From Eutreptiella sp. 'Long Island Sound 2002' (Eukaryota; Euglenozoa; Euglenophyceae; Eutreptiales; Eutreptiaceae): DNA of 64,000 nucleotides. The DNA lies in assembly GCA_964036045.1 (NCBI GenBank), contig OZ038382.1:111312578-111376577 (forward strand), read 5' to 3'. Shown piece by piece: positions 30,681-41,512 of the stretch. Within the stretch, counting starts at the first letter, position 1. Each line of letters opens with the position of its first letter. The notes beneath the pieces are model-generated. The model had not been told where the DNA came from. It searched no databases and saw only the letters and a list, made by a program, of their open reading frames with translations. Position numbers and translations under genes: made by a program.

Positions 30681-32452
30681 CTCGGTGGTGGTGTTGAAAA
30701 ACACCGCAACAAACTCCCTCCTCCTTTGGACTACATGTTGCACAAGAGATTGAAGTTCGAACGCCTCGTTGAGGTCCGGGGTCGGTGCTGCGGAACTAGC
30801 GCAGAGAGCAGCAGCCGAATGGGGGCCGCTACGACGGGGGGGGGGGGGCAAACTGAGACGGTTTAGGCAACAACTACCCAAGCTGCGGCCGCATGGGGAG
30901 GGGGGGGGGGCACGCAAGGAGGCTGGGGCGGGCCACAACCACTCCGGGGCTGAAGGGAGTGGCAGCAGTGAGGAACGGCGGTGCCTGCTGAACTGGGTTG
31001 GTACCACCTCATCACTAGCCGGGGGGGCGGGGGGAGAGGTCGACGACGTGGAAGGCGGGGGAGTGGCTTGGGTTCACGGGGGGGGGGGGTTCGGGGGCAG
31101 CAGAGATGGCTTACGGGACGGCGGTTGCGTGCTCCTTGTCCCTGCTGAGGAAATGCGAATAGCTAATCCGCATTCCCTCTTGCCACACCAAAAAGGGGTT
31201 TTTCTTGGGTCGTTGAACCGCAAACTAATACATGGCTCAGCGGTTCAACACCCCATCCACAAAATATTGAACCCCCTCCTTCAGGAACCAGATCATTGTT
31301 TCAATCAGTACGGTCCTCAAGGGCAGCCCTCTAGACCATCATTTCCAACCAACCGATGGCGGTCGAAGGCCCATTTCCTGTAAAACCGGTGAAAAGTTGT
31401 CGGTTGGCTACTGCCATCTTATGACCGGTTACTGCTGTTGAACGCCGGCTGCTATTAGGTGACCGCCGACAACTTTCGGTGACAAGTGAACTGCCCTTGG
31501 TGACAGGCCGGGCGGTGTTTACCGGCTGTTGTCGCGTGTGTCATTCCCTTTTTTTGTGAAAGATGATGGAATTTTCTGTTTTGCCCGACAACGACAGCAA
31601 TTTCCGCAATTTCCGCGGTGGCATTAGCATGAACATCCCGGAGGCCAGACAAAGTGATGTTGCCATCCTCCGTTCTCCGCCACCCCGTACAGCCTCACGC
31701 GCGGGAGGTATGCAGCCCAGACAGCCACCCCCTGATTCCCCTTCTCAGCTGCCCCTGTGGTCTCTTGTCAAGGAGACGAGCTCCGGAAAAGAGGAACAAG
31801 GGGCCCAGAGGAAGTGCGCAAGTCGCGGGGTAGGGTGTAGCATGACGATTCGATGCTGGCCCATGGGGGCTGCTTTTGGTGTCGGTAGTGCGGAGACGAC
31901 ACACACGGCGGTACAAAGTGCGCGTGGAGTGCTGGCATGGCGAGGTCTGGCCATCCGTCACAATATGAGACGGGGACCCCAGCGAAGGAATGCAAGCCCA
32001 GGAACGCCGCAAGGGAGGAGCTCATCGCTGAAGGGGCGCAAGCGCGAATCTAGGATCTGGTAGTAGACCGGGATTCACGGATGTTGCATGCTTGGCATAG
32101 CTGCCCCATCTGAGGGAGGCGAGGTAGTAGTAGGAAGAAGGCATCGGGCCGGGTGTCGATTCCATACTTTGCGCAAATCCTAGTCTAATTTTTGTAACGG
32201 TCGTCAAGGGCGGGGAAAGGAAGCGGAAAATCCAGGTCATTCAATATTTTTTAGAAATGATTATGTTGCATGCATTTTTGGTTTTGTCCGCCAAAAATCA
32301 CTTGCAAGTGCACAAACGGATCTGGTTCAAAGCATGGTGGGTGAGAGGTTCTGTTTTTCCTCAATGTCGCCAAACTCCCCGCATCTCCCTGTACGACAAG
32401 GCCTGCTTGAAAGGCATGCCAGCCGTCGAAACAAGCCCTAATCCGCCATGGG

Positions 32453-32908
32453 GTGACCGCCAAACTGGTTCACACCGTCATCATTGCTTTTTGGAAAGCA
32501 CTTTTGCACATGTTCCACGCATCCCACCCTGTGGAGTTGCAGGACAATGGCAACACGATCATGCCAGGACACGAGATGACAACATATCATGACTTGTGCC
32601 TTTCTCGGGTTTTCCCTAAGGCGGGACACTGGCGAGTAGTGCCACACGATGTGACCGCAGGACCTACCGCGATGCCTGCCCACCTTTGGCACCACTTGGG
32701 TGGCACTTCTGTGTACGTGCCCCACAAAGGTTTGGTACAACACGGTACGGGAGACACTCTGTATTGGTTCCATCACAGTGTTTACTTGCTGGAGCGTGCT
32801 AGGTGGCCGGCTTTCGTCAATTGTCACGACACAGTCTACTGTGTCATAGACCCCCCTACAGCTAGCAGGGAGGCACAAGGCTATCAATGTTGGTTTGTTT
32901 TCAGGTAA
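32453..32908 (+). CDS. Unknown coding exon ending at a strong donor
   Basis: An open frame of ~150 codons with ordinary composition (HLWHHLGGTSVYVPHKGLVQ, GDTLYWFHHSVYLLERARWP) ending TTTTCAG|GTAAGGCACATG, close to the 5' splice consensus. A plausible acceptor TGTTGCTTAG lies near 33121, followed by open frames to ~33300 or 33660 (the latter Pro-rich). The start codon is unclear. Family unknown. Confidence 0.4.
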   Translation: MTAKLVHTVIIAFWKALLHMFHASHPVELQDNGNTIMPGHEMTTYHDLCLSRVFPKAGHWRVVPHDVTAGPTAMPAHLWHHLGGTSVYVPHKGLVQHGTGDTLYWFHHSVYLLERARWPAFVNCHDTVYCVIDPPTASREAQGYQCWFVFR

Positions 32909-33120
32909 GGCACATGTGTGCAACAGTATCTAGCCGGATACACCACGCACGTGCCGATCCCGAGAGTGCATGAGGTTCGAACTTGGTGGCGTAGGTGGTA
33001 CTTCTACCTACAGAGTTGTGGGCATATGGTACCCTAACAGTACACTAGCATGCGTTTGCACATGCCAAGCGACTAAGCAGGATGTGCTGTGCCTTTACGT
33101 TTGCTTTGTAATGTTGCTTA

Positions 33121-33660
33121 GGGTGCTGGCACCTTTGCTTGCAAGTTTTCGCCGCCTCTGCCGATGGACTACATTCAATGCAGGCTTTGAGTGTGGTGCG
33201 GTTGGGGCACAGACAAATGTACATGACCCCCTACGAAAAGGACCTCACACAAGACACACAGAGGGGCACCGGGCACTGGTTGAGCAGGGAAGTCCGCTCT
33301 AAGAATGCAACTGCAAACGGAGCTAAGACATCCAAAGCATGTACATTAAGCGGAGAGACGCCCCCCCCCCCCCCGAGCCGCGTGGTAGCCCAAAACCACG
33401 GGTGCGCCTCGTGGAGGCACCCATGCCCGTTTGCACCCCCCAAAGGCACAGTGATCCACAATGGGGTGAGTTGGCCCGAGCCAAGCTCCAATCCCATACC
33501 AGTGCAAGTGCGAGTTCTTGCAGACCCACCACCACCACCATCCACACCCACCCACCCACCTGTGGTGCAGGTGACACGTCCAAGACAGGAAGATGCAGTG
33601 GACAACACAACCGCACATACGACGAGAGCAATGGGCAGTGGAACAAACAGCCGAACCTAG
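33121..33660 (+). CDS. Possible downstream exon, Pro/Thr-rich C terminus
   Basis: Two overlapping plus frames exist. The longer contains PYEKDLTQDTQRGTGHWLSR, then Pro-rich low complexity (PPPPPSTPTHPPVV) and a Thr/Asn tail ending TNSRT. The frame that splices cleanly from 32908 is the other one. I cannot decide between them. A C14 run at 33360 is a candidate site of an assembly indel that would connect them. Confidence 0.3.
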   Translation, partial: GCWHLCLQVFAASADGLHSMQALSVVRLGHRQMYMTPYEKDLTQDTQRGTGHWLSREVRSKNATANGAKTSKACTLSGETPPPPPSRVVAQNHGCASWRHPCPFAPPKGTVIHNGVSWPEPSSNPIPVQVRVLADPPPPPSTPTHPPVVQVTRPRQEDAVDNTTAHTTRAMGSGTNSRT

Positions 33661-34127
33661 AACAGCGACGGACTGCAAGATCAGTAGCAGCCAGCCACAC
33701 AAGGACACAGTGACACATGACACTGACTATGCGGGGCAATCGGACGTCGCGCCGAACGCAAGGCTTAGATAGGTAGCCCCCCCCCCCCGTTGCACAAAAG
33801 CCCCCCAATAGGTGGGGAGTGGCACTCTTCATTTGGGAACGATGTGGCACACTTTCCCCAACAACCTAGCATATAGATGGCCCTGCACAGACCTCGGTAC
33901 GGGCAATCATCCTGAAAATACATGGTTGTACCCCTCTGACCGCAAAAAGCACATTTAATTCGGCTTGGTGTGTCCAACCCGTGCCCGAAGGAAACCATAC
34001 GAAGGTGTTCACCCCATGTTAAGGCACCCGAAGCCATGCAGGACGTGTAATAGGCGTAAGATGGCACCGAGGGGGCGTAAGCTACTTCTTGCTATAGGGA
34101 TATTGTTGGCGCAGCAGCCGATCTTGT

Positions 34128-34406
34128 ATAGTGGCAAGATCGGGCGGGAGGGCGGGGGAGAACAAATTCACCCCAGAACGCAAAATTTCAACCCAGCAGG
34201 GGGGGGGGGGGGCAAGTGTTGTGCTTGAAAAAAAACACCCAAAGTTGAAAGAGTACCCGCTTTTGGGGGTATGTCCGGGACCGCTGTTGGAGTTGAGAAA
34301 ATGCATGTTTGTGGTGCACAGTCAATCGTCAGCGAGTGATTGCGGCATTTGATGTCCTGGTGGACGGTTCATTAAACAGGCTAACTCTCCCTTAGCTTGG
34401 AAGCTT
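34128..34406. repeat. Right terminal inverted repeat of the ~4-kb element
   Basis: Reverse complement of 30415-30680. It ends CTTAGCTTGGAAGCTT and contains a G-run of ~14, compared with C~10 in the partner. Confidence 0.9.
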
Positions 34407-35640
34407 AGAGCTAGCATTGTAGTTGTGCCCCAATGCAGGTCCCCGTGTTTGGGCAGTACGCTCTTTTTTTCAAGGCAAAATGTCCAAGTAGGGGCTCCCA
34501 AGGGCACCGTCCACGCTGTGCCTCTTGCTCATATGCTGTTTGTTTGTTCCGAATGCCAGTTCTAGTTGGGAGTGGGTCTGGGCTGTGTGGTTAGACACGG
34601 GGTCAATGGGAACCTCATGGACTCATTCTAGTTGCACATCTCAAAAATATTTGTTCACAATTGGTTGTGCTGAATGTTTGTGCTTTTCGGGAGTGTGACC
34701 AGGCTATGTGGTCACACACATGGCCCATGGGGCTCCTAGACAATGCGAGCAAGCCTCTTATGTTACATCCCTCTTCCCCATTTTGGTTGCAGATACTACA
34801 AATCTTCCACTTACAAATAGGTGACATGCGCACACCTCCCCCATGCTTGCCTACCGTGAATGTCTCGGCGGTGTGGAGCAACCGCCCCATCCTAAGTAAG
34901 AAATGGCACTGCCCGTGCGGCACGGTCTTGCCCATAGTCCAGGGCCCGGACAGCAAGGCGTTTGGCATCCACTGCTCGGGTGCCCAACATACGGATTGAT
35001 GCTGAGAGGTGTCAAGGCGAATTGGCCTCGCCCCCGCCCCACATGTTGACACTACCGCCTCTCCACCACCAATCATCTGGGCACCACCACCCCCTCCTTC
35101 CCCACCAGCTGCAAGTCCCCCTCCCAGACCCCAACCTTCCGTGACTCCATACCACGTGACCATGGAAGCCCTGCAAGAGGCACTGATGTCCACCGCCATG
35201 TCACCAACATCCCCCCCACGACCCCCCAAGTATGTCCCCAACCCCCTCCCCCAACCCACCGTTCACGGGCCCTACAGTGCCAAGACACTGTAGCTGATTC
35301 CGGGACAACCATGGGGGGGCAGGTCTGGGGCGAAAAAAGTGGTCCAGAGAACCATTTGTTCGGGCTCACCCCAGACTGCAATGCATGTCCAATCCAAAAG
35401 CAAACTGCATCAAACAACATTCAACCGCCGAGGAAAGGGGGCAAATGCGAAGAAAGCTCCCGTTGAAACCGCCCCTTGACCCAACAGGCCACAGCAGCAG
35501 GTCAACCTACCTGTGCGTGAGCGCAAACGCCCCCTGGTTGAGGGGACAGCTCTGAAATCCAACATCTTTGACAGGACTACTGCAATACAAGTTCCAGGCA
35601 TTGTAGAGGCCACACAAACTCAAGGCACAACCAACCGACT
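34407..35640 (+). other. Weak plus-strand coding segments, unknown
   Basis: 34661-34999 (ILSKKWHCPCGTVLPIVQGP) and 35009-35293 (Pro-rich, then TPYHVTMEALQEALMSTAMS) have coding-like composition. The segment ~35500-35640 (NLPVRERKRPLVEGTALKSN) resembles an exon of the same kind. A short diverged duplication (a CTGTGTGGTTAGACACGGGG region near 34580 and GGCTATGTGGTCACACACAT near 34700) precedes them. No domain identified. Confidence 0.3.
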
Positions 35641-35647
35641 CACCATT

Positions 35648-38425
35648 TCACCAGGAAGCACGGCAAAACACTACATTTCTTGGCTCTGGTGTACACAAAG
35701 CGGTCAGCACCAAGAGATATGCAAGGCAAACCTCGTCCGCAAGTTCCGCATGCCACAGCGCCATAACGAGGCAGCGCTCCAGTTGGTGCGCACTGGATTG
35801 GTCCTCTGTGGCGGCCCCATGGGGCAGCGCAACAGCCCTCAATTTCGTGCACAGGTCTCGCAGCAGGCACACGAGCATCCCGAGGCACGCCACCCCCTTG
35901 GGCCCGTCAAACGTGCTATTCAACAGCTCTTGTGCTCCTGTGACTCTGCGATCCGGTGGCCCAGTGGACTGTGATGATTCCAAACGCGAGATCGGCTGCA
36001 CGTCTCCACTGTTCGCCTCCGGCAGATGCTGTGACGGCTCTTGTGCTCCTCTGACTCTGCGATCCGGTGGCCCAGTGGACTGTGATGCTTCCAAACATAA
36101 GATCGGCTGCAAGTCTCCACCGTCTGCCTCCGGCAGATGCTTTAGCTCCTGATTGGACCCGGAGGCAGAAGAGACATGGTGAGATGAAGATGAAGCGCTG
36201 CCGAAGCCCGCGGAAGAGGACGTGTGATCCCCGTGCAGCTCCATTGCCGGCGCTGGCACCTCTGCCTGGGCCTCGACCGGATCTCCACTTTTGGTGCGCG
36301 GCCAAGGCGATTCCTTGAGGGCCTCAGTCAGCCAACGGGCAAATTGTGCCTCCCTTGTGCCGAGATGCTGCTCCAGCTTCATCACTTGTTGCTGGGTCTG
36401 CATCAGCTGCGACTTGGTTGTCTCCAGCTCGTGGGTCACTTCCCTAAGCCGCTGCTTCGACGTCTCAAAGTCCTGCATTGTCCGCTTGAGTGTGTTCTGC
36501 AAGCCCTGTACTTCCCCAGACAACTGCCTCATGTCGTCTCGCATCGTCATATCAGACTGGGCCGAATGTGCTGCCACACCCAGTGCTGCCCCGCCGTTGC
36601 CCAACCCCTCCGTCCGGTGCCCCCTTGCCGTACCATTTGCAGTGGTGGACTGGCAATCAGCGTACCTAGGCCCGGACGCATCATCACGCAGCCCATGCCC
36701 AGCAGCTTGCAGCTGTGCTAGGCGGTTGAACACCAGTGCGACGTCAGCACGCTGCCGCTGTCCATCCCGGTGGTGTTCCTGCAGCTGCTCTTTGATGGTG
36801 CCTAGCGTAGCCTGCAGGCCGTGCTGCTCGGTACACATGACACTCCAGTGTCTGTGCAATTTGTCAATGGATTGCTCCGCCAGCGCCAGCTTGTCCCGGA
36901 TGCTACGACTGGTTTCAGACGCTGCAGGGCTTGCATGTGCCGGGTGGAGAGTGCTGGACGGCGGTGGGACGGGGGACGTCGGTTGTAGGGTGGGGGATGC
37001 CGAGGATGGTTCTTGTGGTGACGCCCTAGAAGAGGCTGTGATGCCCTGCGCCTGCGCCGGATCCGTGGGCACTTTGGGGCTTGCCATGGCGAATTGTTGG
37101 CTCCTCGACAACATTGCAGTTGGGCTGGATTTGGGTGGCGTCTGGAAGTTTGAGGGACTCATTTCACCGAGCGGATCGCCCGACGACATGCCGCTCTCCC
37201 GCATGAGTTTAAGGCTTAGCTCGCGGAACCTGCGACACTCGGCCTCTAATTCGAGGTTGTCGCGCTGCAGCCTCATGAGTTTCGTGTCGCTAATTTCTTT
37301 CGAGGACTGGAACGGGGGTCCGTGATGGGTCTCGGCCTGCTGGCTGCGTTGACAACCTTGGCTAACGGATTCATTGAGCCCGCTCGCAATCGAGAAGCCT
37401 TCAAGCTTACCATTTGCACCGGGAGGCGGCAAATTTGGAGACTTTGGGCTTCGTTGGGCGCCTAAATGCCTGGGGCCTCGCGTAGGTGTCAACGGTGAGC
37501 CCATGGCATGCCCAACGCTGTTGGGCGTGCCGTTCACGCCATCCGCAGGGCCCTCTGGCCACGCCTTGGGCAGCTCCACCTCTGCAACTGAGATGCCACC
37601 CTGGTCGTGCTGTTCCGCTCCTTGCAGCCCTACCCGGCTGAGCCCGGGGGTCCAATCGGGCTCAACTCCTGAGAGGTCGTGGGCTTTGAGCCGCATAACC
37701 CGATCATCAACGATGGCTTGCAAATGGGACATGGTCACGATGCTGTCATCTGATGTGAACATCCCCATGTCCTCATGCACAGACCTGCTTCGGTCGTGGG
37801 GGCTTGCGGGCGACCCCACATTGCAATAGTCCTCTAGGGCTTGCAAGTCCCCTAAGAGGGAGTCATCTTGCGATGGGGCCGCCAATACTTTCACAAGAAT
37901 GCGGCGTAGGCATTGCGTGACTTCCATGCGCGCGCGTTTCTCATGCCCAAGATGCTCGGCGACCAAGCAATAGTCGTGCCGCATCTTTTTGTACCGCTCC
38001 GCCAACCATCCCACAGCTTGACTCGCAGAATAGGCCGAGCGGCTGGCAGCTGATGTATGATGATCCGCCAAAAAATCCTTTGGCACTCGGTGCGAACCTA
38101 GCCTTTGCCCCGCTCCCACCGAGGGGACGAAAGGCTGCTTCAGCGCCGGGTTAGGGGCATGTCGAAAGGGAGGAGTCATGGAAGTCGGACTCACCCACGC
38201 GTTCAGTTCCGAGATTGGTGGTTGTGGTCCATTGGGAGTGTGAGGGTGAAAATTGCGGTGGTTTTGAGGCGAGTGGGTAGATGTAGCAGGGCTATGAGGA
38301 GGGGTTGAAAATGTGGTGGTGTGAGGGGTTGGAGTCGTTGCATTGCCTTTTCCGGGTCCTTCTTCTTCAACGTCAACTGTGTCGTCCACGAGGTTCGACA
38401 TGGTGGCGCCCAGAGTCACGAACAT
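35648..38425 (-). CDS. Orphan 925-residue Ser/Pro-rich coiled-coil protein
   Basis: A single uninterrupted ORF with ATG at 38425 (alternative ATG at 38401) and TGA stop. Residues 1-110 are Pro/Thr/His-rich and disordered. Residues ~125-200 are helical (GWLAERYKKMRHDYCLVAEH). Predicted coiled coils lie at ~380-405 (LMRLQRDNLELEAECRRFRE), ~500-570 and ~627-700 (LKRTMQDFETSKQRLREVTH), with Ser/Pro linkers. Near 770-845 two ~36-residue tandem repeats share HLPEA and ASQSTGPPDRRV. The C terminus is Cys/Leu-rich. There is no catalytic motif, zinc finger, signal peptide or membrane span. It could be a scaffold/cytoskeletal protein or a gag-like protein of an unknown element. A repeat-free 2.8-kb frame makes a real protein very likely. 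Confidence 0.75.
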   Translation of the reverse strand: MFVTLGATMSNLVDDTVDVEEEGPGKGNATTPTPHTTTFSTPPHSPATSTHSPQNHRNFHPHTPNGPQPPISELNAWVSPTSMTPPFRHAPNPALKQPFVPSVGAGQRLGSHRVPKDFLADHHTSAASRSAYSASQAVGWLAERYKKMRHDYCLVAEHLGHEKRARMEVTQCLRRILVKVLAAPSQDDSLLGDLQALEDYCNVGSPASPHDRSRSVHEDMGMFTSDDSIVTMSHLQAIVDDRVMRLKAHDLSGVEPDWTPGLSRVGLQGAEQHDQGGISVAEVELPKAWPEGPADGVNGTPNSVGHAMGSPLTPTRGPRHLGAQRSPKSPNLPPPGANGKLEGFSIASGLNESVSQGCQRSQQAETHHGPPFQSSKEISDTKLMRLQRDNLELEAECRRFRELSLKLMRESGMSSGDPLGEMSPSNFQTPPKSSPTAMLSRSQQFAMASPKVPTDPAQAQGITASSRASPQEPSSASPTLQPTSPVPPPSSTLHPAHASPAASETSRSIRDKLALAEQSIDKLHRHWSVMCTEQHGLQATLGTIKEQLQEHHRDGQRQRADVALVFNRLAQLQAAGHGLRDDASGPRYADCQSTTANGTARGHRTEGLGNGGAALGVAAHSAQSDMTMRDDMRQLSGEVQGLQNTLKRTMQDFETSKQRLREVTHELETTKSQLMQTQQQVMKLEQHLGTREAQFARWLTEALKESPWPRTKSGDPVEAQAEVPAPAMELHGDHTSSSAGFGSASSSSHHVSSASGSNQELKHLPEADGGDLQPILCLEASQSTGPPDRRVRGAQEPSQHLPEANSGDVQPISRLESSQSTGPPDRRVTGAQELLNSTFDGPKGVACLGMLVCLLRDLCTKLRAVALPHGAATEDQSSAHQLERCLVMALWHAELADEVCLAYLLVLTALCTPEPRNVVFCRASW

Positions 38426-38860
38426 TCACGATGCACGATAGGTTTGTTGCAAGGTTCCAAATGCTCATGACAACTAACCGGAAATGGAGCTAGGAAGTGA
38501 GGAGGTGTGTCTAGCCGCGGCTGGGTGGCTGGGAGGCTTTGGAACCCCCCCCCCCCCTGGTTGGCTGGCTGGCTGGCGCCCCCCCCAAAAACAGCCAAAA
38601 TACGTAGTGCACCATTGTAACGCCTCTTCTCACGCATGGTATGGGTATGGGTATGGGTTGCAAGGATGGGGGGGGGTTAGCCACCTTTCAAGAACACCCT
38701 TACCTCATACTCCAAGTTGCCTTGCCTTCGGAACCTCCCATAGAGACCAAAAACACAAAACATAGAATCACCGCATCAAACGAACGTTCAAATACAAAGG
38801 TTCTTGTTACCGATGTAAAGGGGTTGCCTCCAATTCCTCAAAGTACACAATTGTCTTCAA
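38426..38860. other. GGCTGGCT / poly-C repeat and spacer
   Basis: 38510-38600 holds GGCTGGGTGGCTGGGAGGC, a C14 run, GGTTGGCTGGCTGGCTGGCG and a C8 run. It belongs to the same dispersed family as 39172-39310, 57650-57745 and 59705-59775. 38640-38860 shows nothing recognised. Confidence 0.6.
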
Positions 38861-39370
38861 TCCGAAATATATACCATCCATGTTGCATTATATAACCCAA
38901 GGCACCTTTCCAAAGAACACTTACATCTCCAACTCCTCATTCCGCGACATGTAACCCAACACAAAGTCATACACCTTCTTGGTCAGAGCAAAGTAACCTT
39001 GATACTTGTAGCGGAACGCGTAATTATAACAAATACCTAATTAAGCACCAACCGAGAAAAACAAGTTTTGGCCTCTCTATATGAGTGTGGCAAGTGAGAG
39101 CAAGGGCGGTGAGGCAAATATGCATGTACAAAGCAATGAAAGAATCCACATTTAATCTTTGAAAAGCAATTATGGCTCATGTGTGCTGGCTGGCTAGTTG
39201 GCTGACTGGGTGGCTGGCTAGGTGGTTGGCTGGGTGGCTGGCTAGGTGGCTGGCCAGCTCGCCGGCCGAACCCCCCACCCCCCCGTGGCTGGCGCGCCTC
39301 CTGAGCACGGCCGATATGGCTTCAAAGAGCACTAGTCCGGCGCGATGGTTTTGAAATTGCGAATGCAATT
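38860..39370. repeat. Dispersed ~500-bp repeat, copy 1
   Basis: Shares with 57340-57830 the blocks TATATAACCCAAGGCACCTT, TCATTCCGCGACATG and ACACAAAGTCATACACCTT, then a unique middle, then GAGAGCAAGGGC.GT.GGCAA, GGCTGGCTAGGTGG repeats, GCCGGCCGAACCCCCC and GTGGCTGG, in the same order and orientation. No coding capacity. Confidence 0.8.
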
Positions 39371-39525
39371 TCGTGACCATGATCGTCCTTTTTTACCACA
39401 TGTGTGAACATCGAACACTAACTTTCACTCGCATAAACAACGCACTTTGCGAGTCGCACTCCCTTCGGGCCCTTGGCCCCTCTTCAACAAGACCTCCACT
39501 CTAGTAGACGCAAGGTGTTTGCGGG

Positions 39526-40334
39526 GTGCGCTTCCACATAATTCTCTTCGATTTGACGGTGTTGGTTCGAATTTTTTGGCTTCTTGAAACCTCCCCAATT
39601 AAAGTTGAAGATGCCATGAATAGGGGGTTAATTTACGTGCCACCAATAGAAGAAACACTTGATGTAATTTCTCACGTCTCCACGTCGTCAGGTGCGGTCT
39701 ACGGAATTTAGCTGCCCTGGAAACGGTTCACCCAATGTTATTCCAGATTTTGATCTCTGCAATTAGTAGTTCTCTTGTGGTTCTTTTCCCCAGAGCAATG
39801 CAATGCTGCAGTGATGGATCCGAGAGCCCCAGGTACGAACAAACCAAATACAGTGACCGTCAGGTGGAAAAGCGTCAGAGAGAGCGGGCACACATGGCAG
39901 GCACAATTCCAGAGACAACATGGCTTGTTTCCAATCAAGGTGCATGCACAACAATCAGAGGTCACTTGTGCGAAGGCTACTACACACTCCGATGCAAAAC
40001 GAAAGAACTAAAGTACGATGTGGAACTGTTCATCTACACCTTCAATCGTGTACAATGTACATGGGTTCTTGTCCACCATGACAAGGCGAGCTTCCCAAGT
40101 CCAATTCCCAAACTCGTGGCACACACTTGTTGGTTGGCAAAGCACGAAGAAATCATGCTAGGAGGCTACACAAACACAACGCAACATGAGTATGATGTGT
40201 ATTCTTCTATGGGAATCATGTGTCATGCGCATTGCCCCCCTGTTCAGGTCCACGAGATTGGGCCTTTCGTTGGCTTTTGCATAACTGGGGGTTCTCAACG
40301 TCTGCGACCGCCTGCGACCGCTGGCGGCCCTTAA
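39526..40334 (+). CDS. Unknown protein, possibly two exons
   Basis: 39735-40334 is a ~199-codon open frame with globular composition after residue ~40 (ETTWLVSNQGACTTIRGHLC, ELKYDVELFIYTFNRVQCTW, AHTCWLAKHEEIMLGGYTNT), ending in a low-complexity GC tail. An upstream segment, 39600-39711 (VEDAMNRGLIYVPPIEETLD), may be an earlier exon. Several Cys and His occur without a canonical zinc spacing. No family recognised. The GCGACC repeats at the 3' end recur near 57860. Confidence 0.42.
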
Positions 40335-40404
40335 GAAAAATTTTTTGGCATCTAGTGATGGCATAACCCTTACACCCCCTCGGGCCCGCCCGCCCTCCCT
40401 CCCT

Positions 40405-40705
40405 CTCTCCCTACAAGTGTGCAACCCATTGATGGAAAGACATATCCGGCTGCAAAGGCAAGCGCACACACGTCAAAGAACTCCTCAGACAAGCAAAATG
40501 GCCAATCTGCCCATGAGGCTAGTGCGAAGAAAGTGCATGGAAGAGCAGCGTTCACACAATCACAATTGTCTCTTGCACGAAATAGTAGCATTGTCAATGG
40601 CTTGTTGGCTCCTTGTAAGCACAAGTGGTTGGAGGCAAGCAACCTTGGGCTTTCGCCGCTTGCCATGATCAACATGCACCTTGCTAGCTTCCACTGGATC
40701 TAAGG
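40405..40705 (+). CDS. Possible exon, unknown
   Basis: A plus frame reading IDGKTYPAAKASAHTSKNSS and HKWLEASNLGLSPLAMINMH to a TAA near 40703, preceded by a pyrimidine-rich CTCCCTCTCTCCCTACAAG that could be an acceptor. It may continue the preceding gene. Weak. Confidence 0.3.
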
Positions 40706-40852
40706 TATACTCACTATCAACACCAACGTTGTAACTATGAAGTAAAGGCCCAAAGGGGTTTTGGAGTTTGCACAAAAGATTGGCGGTTAAGTAAAAAGGG
40801 CACTTTGCACGCACAAGAGCCCCCCCTTTTGTGTATCCAAAAACCTAGTAAT

Positions 40853-41512
40853 ATCCCTTATATCCGTGGCATAGGCCCGAGGATATCCGCAGATATCCGT
40901 GGTATATGACCCGGGATATCGCAGCGGTGAACCCGGGTTATATTCCTTTGGCTACCGGGTACGGGGTGTACACCGGTACCCCCGGAAATGCTCGTTGGGG
41001 AACAGGGCACGCTGTAGAACGTCGAGGACGTAGGCGGTTGGCAACGTTGGGGAACACATGGGAACATTTGTACCCGCGTTTTGTACCTGGGTACAAAAAA
41101 TGTTCCCCAGCGTGTAGAACGTCCCCGGCGTCTGTGTAGAACGTCCCGAACGTTCTACACCGCAAGGCGTGGGAACACTTTTTGTACCCGGGTACAAAAC
41201 GCGTGTACCCGCGTTTTGTACCCGGGTACACACGGATGTTCCCCAACACACTGGTCGTTGAGGACGCCGAGAACGACGAGCCGTGTGTTGGGGAACATCT
41301 GGGAACATGTTGGGGGAACATGTGGGAACATTTTCCATTTCACATAAAAAAAAAGGGTTTTTGAAGGTACCCGACATTTTAAACGGTCTCGGCACACTCA
41401 AAAACCCATTTTACCAACAAAAAATGGGGGGTTGATGTAGCGCGTTGGGGAACATTTTCGGGGGTAGCCAAAGGAATATACCACAGATATCTGCGGATAT
41501 CCCGGGTCAACT
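40853..41512. mobile_element. Foldback MITE with GATATC termini and nested palindromes
   Basis: The outer ends are inverted: left GATATCCGCAGATATCCGTG..GACCCGGGATATC..TTATATTCCTTTGGCTACC, right GGTAGCCAAAGGAATATA..CAGATATCTGCGGATATCCC. The interior contains TTTTGTACCCGGGTACAAAA (palindrome) and repeated TTGGGGAACA/TGTTCCCCAA and GTAGAACGTC/GACGTTCTAC pairs. No protein. A terminus-only relative is at 56185-56370. Confidence 0.8.

Larger units (their letters stand above)
30681..34127. mobile_element. Interior of the inverted-repeat element
   Basis: 30681-31450 is G/C-homopolymer-rich with frames on both strands that I do not trust. 31380-31500 contains a small inverted repeat (AAGTTGTCGG with CCGACAACTT). 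The plus-strand segments at 32453-32908 and 33100-33660 are the only plausible coding. No transposase motif found, so the element is probably non-autonomous or carries captured sequence. No clear target-site duplication. Confidence 0.45.

Noticed and set aside
30769-31383. 204-codon plus-strand Gly/Arg-rich frame
   Set aside because: Composed largely of G homopolymers and open on both strands; no motif and no consistent neighbour.
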